The position numbers and the translations under genes are program-made. Source: an uncultured Ruminococcus sp. (GTDB lineage: Bacteria > Bacillota > Clostridia > Oscillospirales > CAG-272). From it: DNA of 17,239 nt. Shown piece after piece: positions 15,646-17,239 of this stretch. The stretch is from assembly GCA_902791785.1 (NCBI GenBank), contig CADAXH010000011.1, positions 1-17,239 of the forward strand, in the 5' to 3' direction. How positions within the stretch are numbered: position 1 is the stretch's first letter; every line of letters begins with the position of its first letter. The notes beneath the pieces were generated by a model. It saw nothing but the letters and a program-made list of their open reading frames with translations. It searched no databases and was not told the origin of the DNA.

Positions 15646-16692
15646 ATGAGTATTCAAAAAATGGTTGTCAGCCGCGACGACAGTGTTTATGAGGCGTTTC
15701 CTGATGTTGTTTTAACAAGCGAAGGAACTCTCATCTGTGTATTTACCGAGTGCAATGCACATGCAGACAGAGACAATTCAAGAATAGTAATTACAGAGAG
15801 CACGGACAGAGGGAGAACATGGTCCCAAAAGCATCCGCTCACTGAGTATTCATCCAACACGGACTTTTACAATTGTGCAAGAATATCCGGAATCGGAGAA
15901 AAAACACTTGTAGTTATATGCGACAAGGCCAGAAAAATCAACAATTCCGAAACTGCAGGCCAGCTGTTTTTATGGTATTCATATGACAACGGCAGAACGT
16001 GGTCAGAACCCGTGAACACATCTGATCTCGGAATCAAAGATCCTGGGATCGTACCCGACAAATACAGAGTCCTGAAAAACGGAAGACATATTATATCTGC
16101 CCACAAAAAAGGTGAATCAGGAAAACTCGAGCAGTATCTTTGGTATTCTGATGACAACGGCAGAACATGGTCAGACAGAGTGACAGTAGCGTCGGACCCA
16201 AGATACAACCTCTGTGAAGGATGCATTCTTGAAACAGATGACGGTGCTCTTGTATGCTACCTCAGGGAAAACTCATTTATCGGAACTGATTGTCTGAAAA
16301 CAGTATCATATGACAACGGAGAATCATGGTCTGAAGTATATAACGTTCCTGTTCCGGGATGTCACAGGCCTGTAGTAGGAAAGCTGAACAGCGGAAACCT
16401 TCTGATGACCTATCGTTTTATGCAGGGCGGAAAAGGCTGGCTTGGAAGCTGGACACAAAATGTATTTGCAGCCCTTCTCAAATCAGACCAGGCGACTGCT
16501 GTCAAAAGAAATGAACAATCTGCAAGAATACTCCCGCTTGACTACGACAGGAGTCCGGTTTCCGACCTTGGTTACACGGGCTGGGTGCAATTTGACGACG
16601 GAGAAATATTCGTGGTCAATTATATAGTTGACGACGCTCCCAAGGCACAGATAAGAGGTTATTCTTTATTTGAAGGAGACTTTACGCTTTGA
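15646..16692 (+). CDS. Sialidase-superfamily (Asp-box beta-propeller) protein
   Basis: The 348-residue protein has four Asp-boxes at regular spacing: STDRGRTW (52-59), SYDNGRTW (112-119), SDDNGRTW (168-175) and SYDNGESW (221-228), which mark blades of a sialidase-type beta-propeller. A sialidase-like Glu/Arg pair may be present as Glu191 and Arg207 (CEGCILETDDGALVCYLREN). The N-terminal FRIP motif with its carboxylate-binding Arg is missing; the corresponding place reads EAFPDVV. A true exo-alpha-sialidase is therefore doubtful, and another propeller hydrolase or lyase is possible. No signal peptide or anchor is present, so it should be cytoplasmic. The ATG has AGGAG 6 bases upstream and lies 32 bases after the epimerase stop; its own stop overlaps the next start. 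Confidence 0.85.
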   Translation: MSIQKMVVSRDDSVYEAFPDVVLTSEGTLICVFTECNAHADRDNSRIVITESTDRGRTWSQKHPLTEYSSNTDFYNCARISGIGEKTLVVICDKARKINNSETAGQLFLWYSYDNGRTWSEPVNTSDLGIKDPGIVPDKYRVLKNGRHIISAHKKGESGKLEQYLWYSDDNGRTWSDRVTVASDPRYNLCEGCILETDDGALVCYLRENSFIGTDCLKTVSYDNGESWSEVYNVPVPGCHRPVVGKLNSGNLLMTYRFMQGGKGWLGSWTQNVFAALLKSDQATAVKRNEQSARILPLDYDRSPVSDLGYTGWVQFDDGEIFVVNYIVDDAPKAQIRGYSLFEGDFTL

Positions 16693-17239
16693 ATATTAAA
16701 GAAAAAATCGGTCAGCTCATAATATCAAGACCGAGAGCAAAAAACATCGAAGATAATATAAAAAAAGGAATAATCGGCGGTCTTTATGTTCCACCGAATG
16801 TTGACGTCGATTTGATAAAGGAATACAAATTCTCACGTGACAATCCGCTCCTGATTTGCGCGGATCTTGAGTGTGGAGAGTTGACAGGATGTCTGGAATG
16901 GCCATGTGCGCTTGCAGCAGGAAAAAGCGGAGCAGATGGTGTTTACAAATGGGCGAAAACTCAGGCCGACGAAGCAAAAAATGTTGGAATTGATGCAGTA
17001 TTCGGACCTGTATTCGATATCATCTTCACACAGGATGGAATTGCGACAGGATACAGACCTCTCGGAGAGACTCCCCAGGATGTGGCATCGCTTGGTTATT
17101 ATGCAGTTAAGGGATACCAGGACGGCGGACTCTTAACTTTCTGCAAACATTTTCCGGGTTTCGGAAGAGCTGAAGATGATGCCCATATTTCACTCTCAAG
17201 TATTAATGTTTCAAAAAAAGATCTTTACGAAAACGACAT
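16689..17239 (+). CDS. GH3 family glycoside hydrolase, 3'-truncated by window edge
   Basis: The first 183 codons of a glycoside hydrolase family 3 gene are visible. The N-terminal TIM-barrel domain shows KIGQLI near the start, GPVFDI (106-111) and the hallmark KHFPGFG at 153-159, followed by Asp164 and His166 in DDAH. An Asp-X-His pair after KHFPG is typical of NagZ-type beta-N-acetylhexosaminidases, where the His is the acid/base; the nucleophile Asp would lie beyond the right edge. The start is a TTG at 16689 whose last bases form the stop of the sialidase-like gene (TTGA); AAGGAG lies 9 bases upstream. No signal peptide is seen, so it is probably cytoplasmic. Beta-glucosidase or beta-xylosidase activity is the alternative. 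Confidence 0.9.
   Translation, partial: MNIKEKIGQLIISRPRAKNIEDNIKKGIIGGLYVPPNVDVDLIKEYKFSRDNPLLICADLECGELTGCLEWPCALAAGKSGADGVYKWAKTQADEAKNVGIDAVFGPVFDIIFTQDGIATGYRPLGETPQDVASLGYYAVKGYQDGGLLTFCKHFPGFGRAEDDAHISLSSINVSKKDLYEND

Noticed and set aside
15646..16692. Plain annotation as exo-alpha-sialidase (nanH)
   Set aside because: The Asp-boxes show the fold only; the FRIP motif is absent and no sialic acid catabolic genes are seen.
1..17239. CRISPR arrays, tRNA or rRNA genes, insertion sequences
   Set aside because: No regularly spaced repeats, no tRNA-like cloverleaf, no rRNA sequence and no transposase or terminal inverted repeats were seen.

Overview
The window looks like a carbohydrate-utilisation region of a low-GC Gram-positive bacterium, most likely a gut- or rumen-type Bacillota (Clostridia-like). 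This is inferred from strong AGGAG-type ribosome binding sites, sigma-A-like promoters, a lysine riboswitch with a classical terminator, a lipoprotein-anchored solute-binding protein and A/T-rich AGA/AAA-heavy codon use. The species cannot be fixed from sequence alone, and a spirochaete or another low-GC lineage is not excluded.

Layout. (1) 1-1526, minus strand: the first 31 codons of an unidentified gene at the left edge, preceded by a GH32 sucrose/fructan hydrolase. (2) 1751-3484, plus: an uncharacterised protein that looks like an alpha/alpha-toroid carbohydrate enzyme, convergent with (3) 3569-5395, minus: a GH127 beta-L-arabinofuranosidase with the full Glu/Cys zinc site; a bidirectional terminator lies between them. 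(4) 5506-8189, minus: a three-gene polar amino acid ABC transporter (binding lipoprotein, one permease, ATPase), preceded by a promoter, a complete lysine riboswitch and a rho-independent attenuator, so probably a lysine importer. (5) 8294-13358, plus: an operon of a GH5-like (clan GH-A) hydrolase, a GH106-like hydrolase and a GH101/DUF5696-like putative TIM-barrel hydrolase. (6) 13427-14259, minus: an overlapping HEPN/MNT nucleotidyltransferase gene pair (type VII toxin-antitoxin-like). (7) 14414-17239, plus: an N-acylglucosamine 2-epimerase-family gene, a sialidase-fold (Asp-box) protein and the start of a GH3 gene running off the right edge.

How it fits together. None of the glycan-active proteins shows a signal peptide, so the region appears to encode cytoplasmic trimming of imported oligosaccharides with varied linkages (fructosides, arabinofuranosides, and probably beta-linked and amino-sugar or uronic-acid substrates). 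No sugar transporter is visible here. Two non-carbohydrate modules, the lysine transporter and the HEPN/MNT pair, sit between the glycosidase operons.

Most notable signals: the lysine riboswitch, in which P1-P5 and a 6-base P2/P3 kissing-loop pairing can be read directly; a pair of opposing promoters occupying the same 33 bp between the HEPN/MNT pair and the epimerase operon; and several enzyme-like proteins in poorly characterised families.
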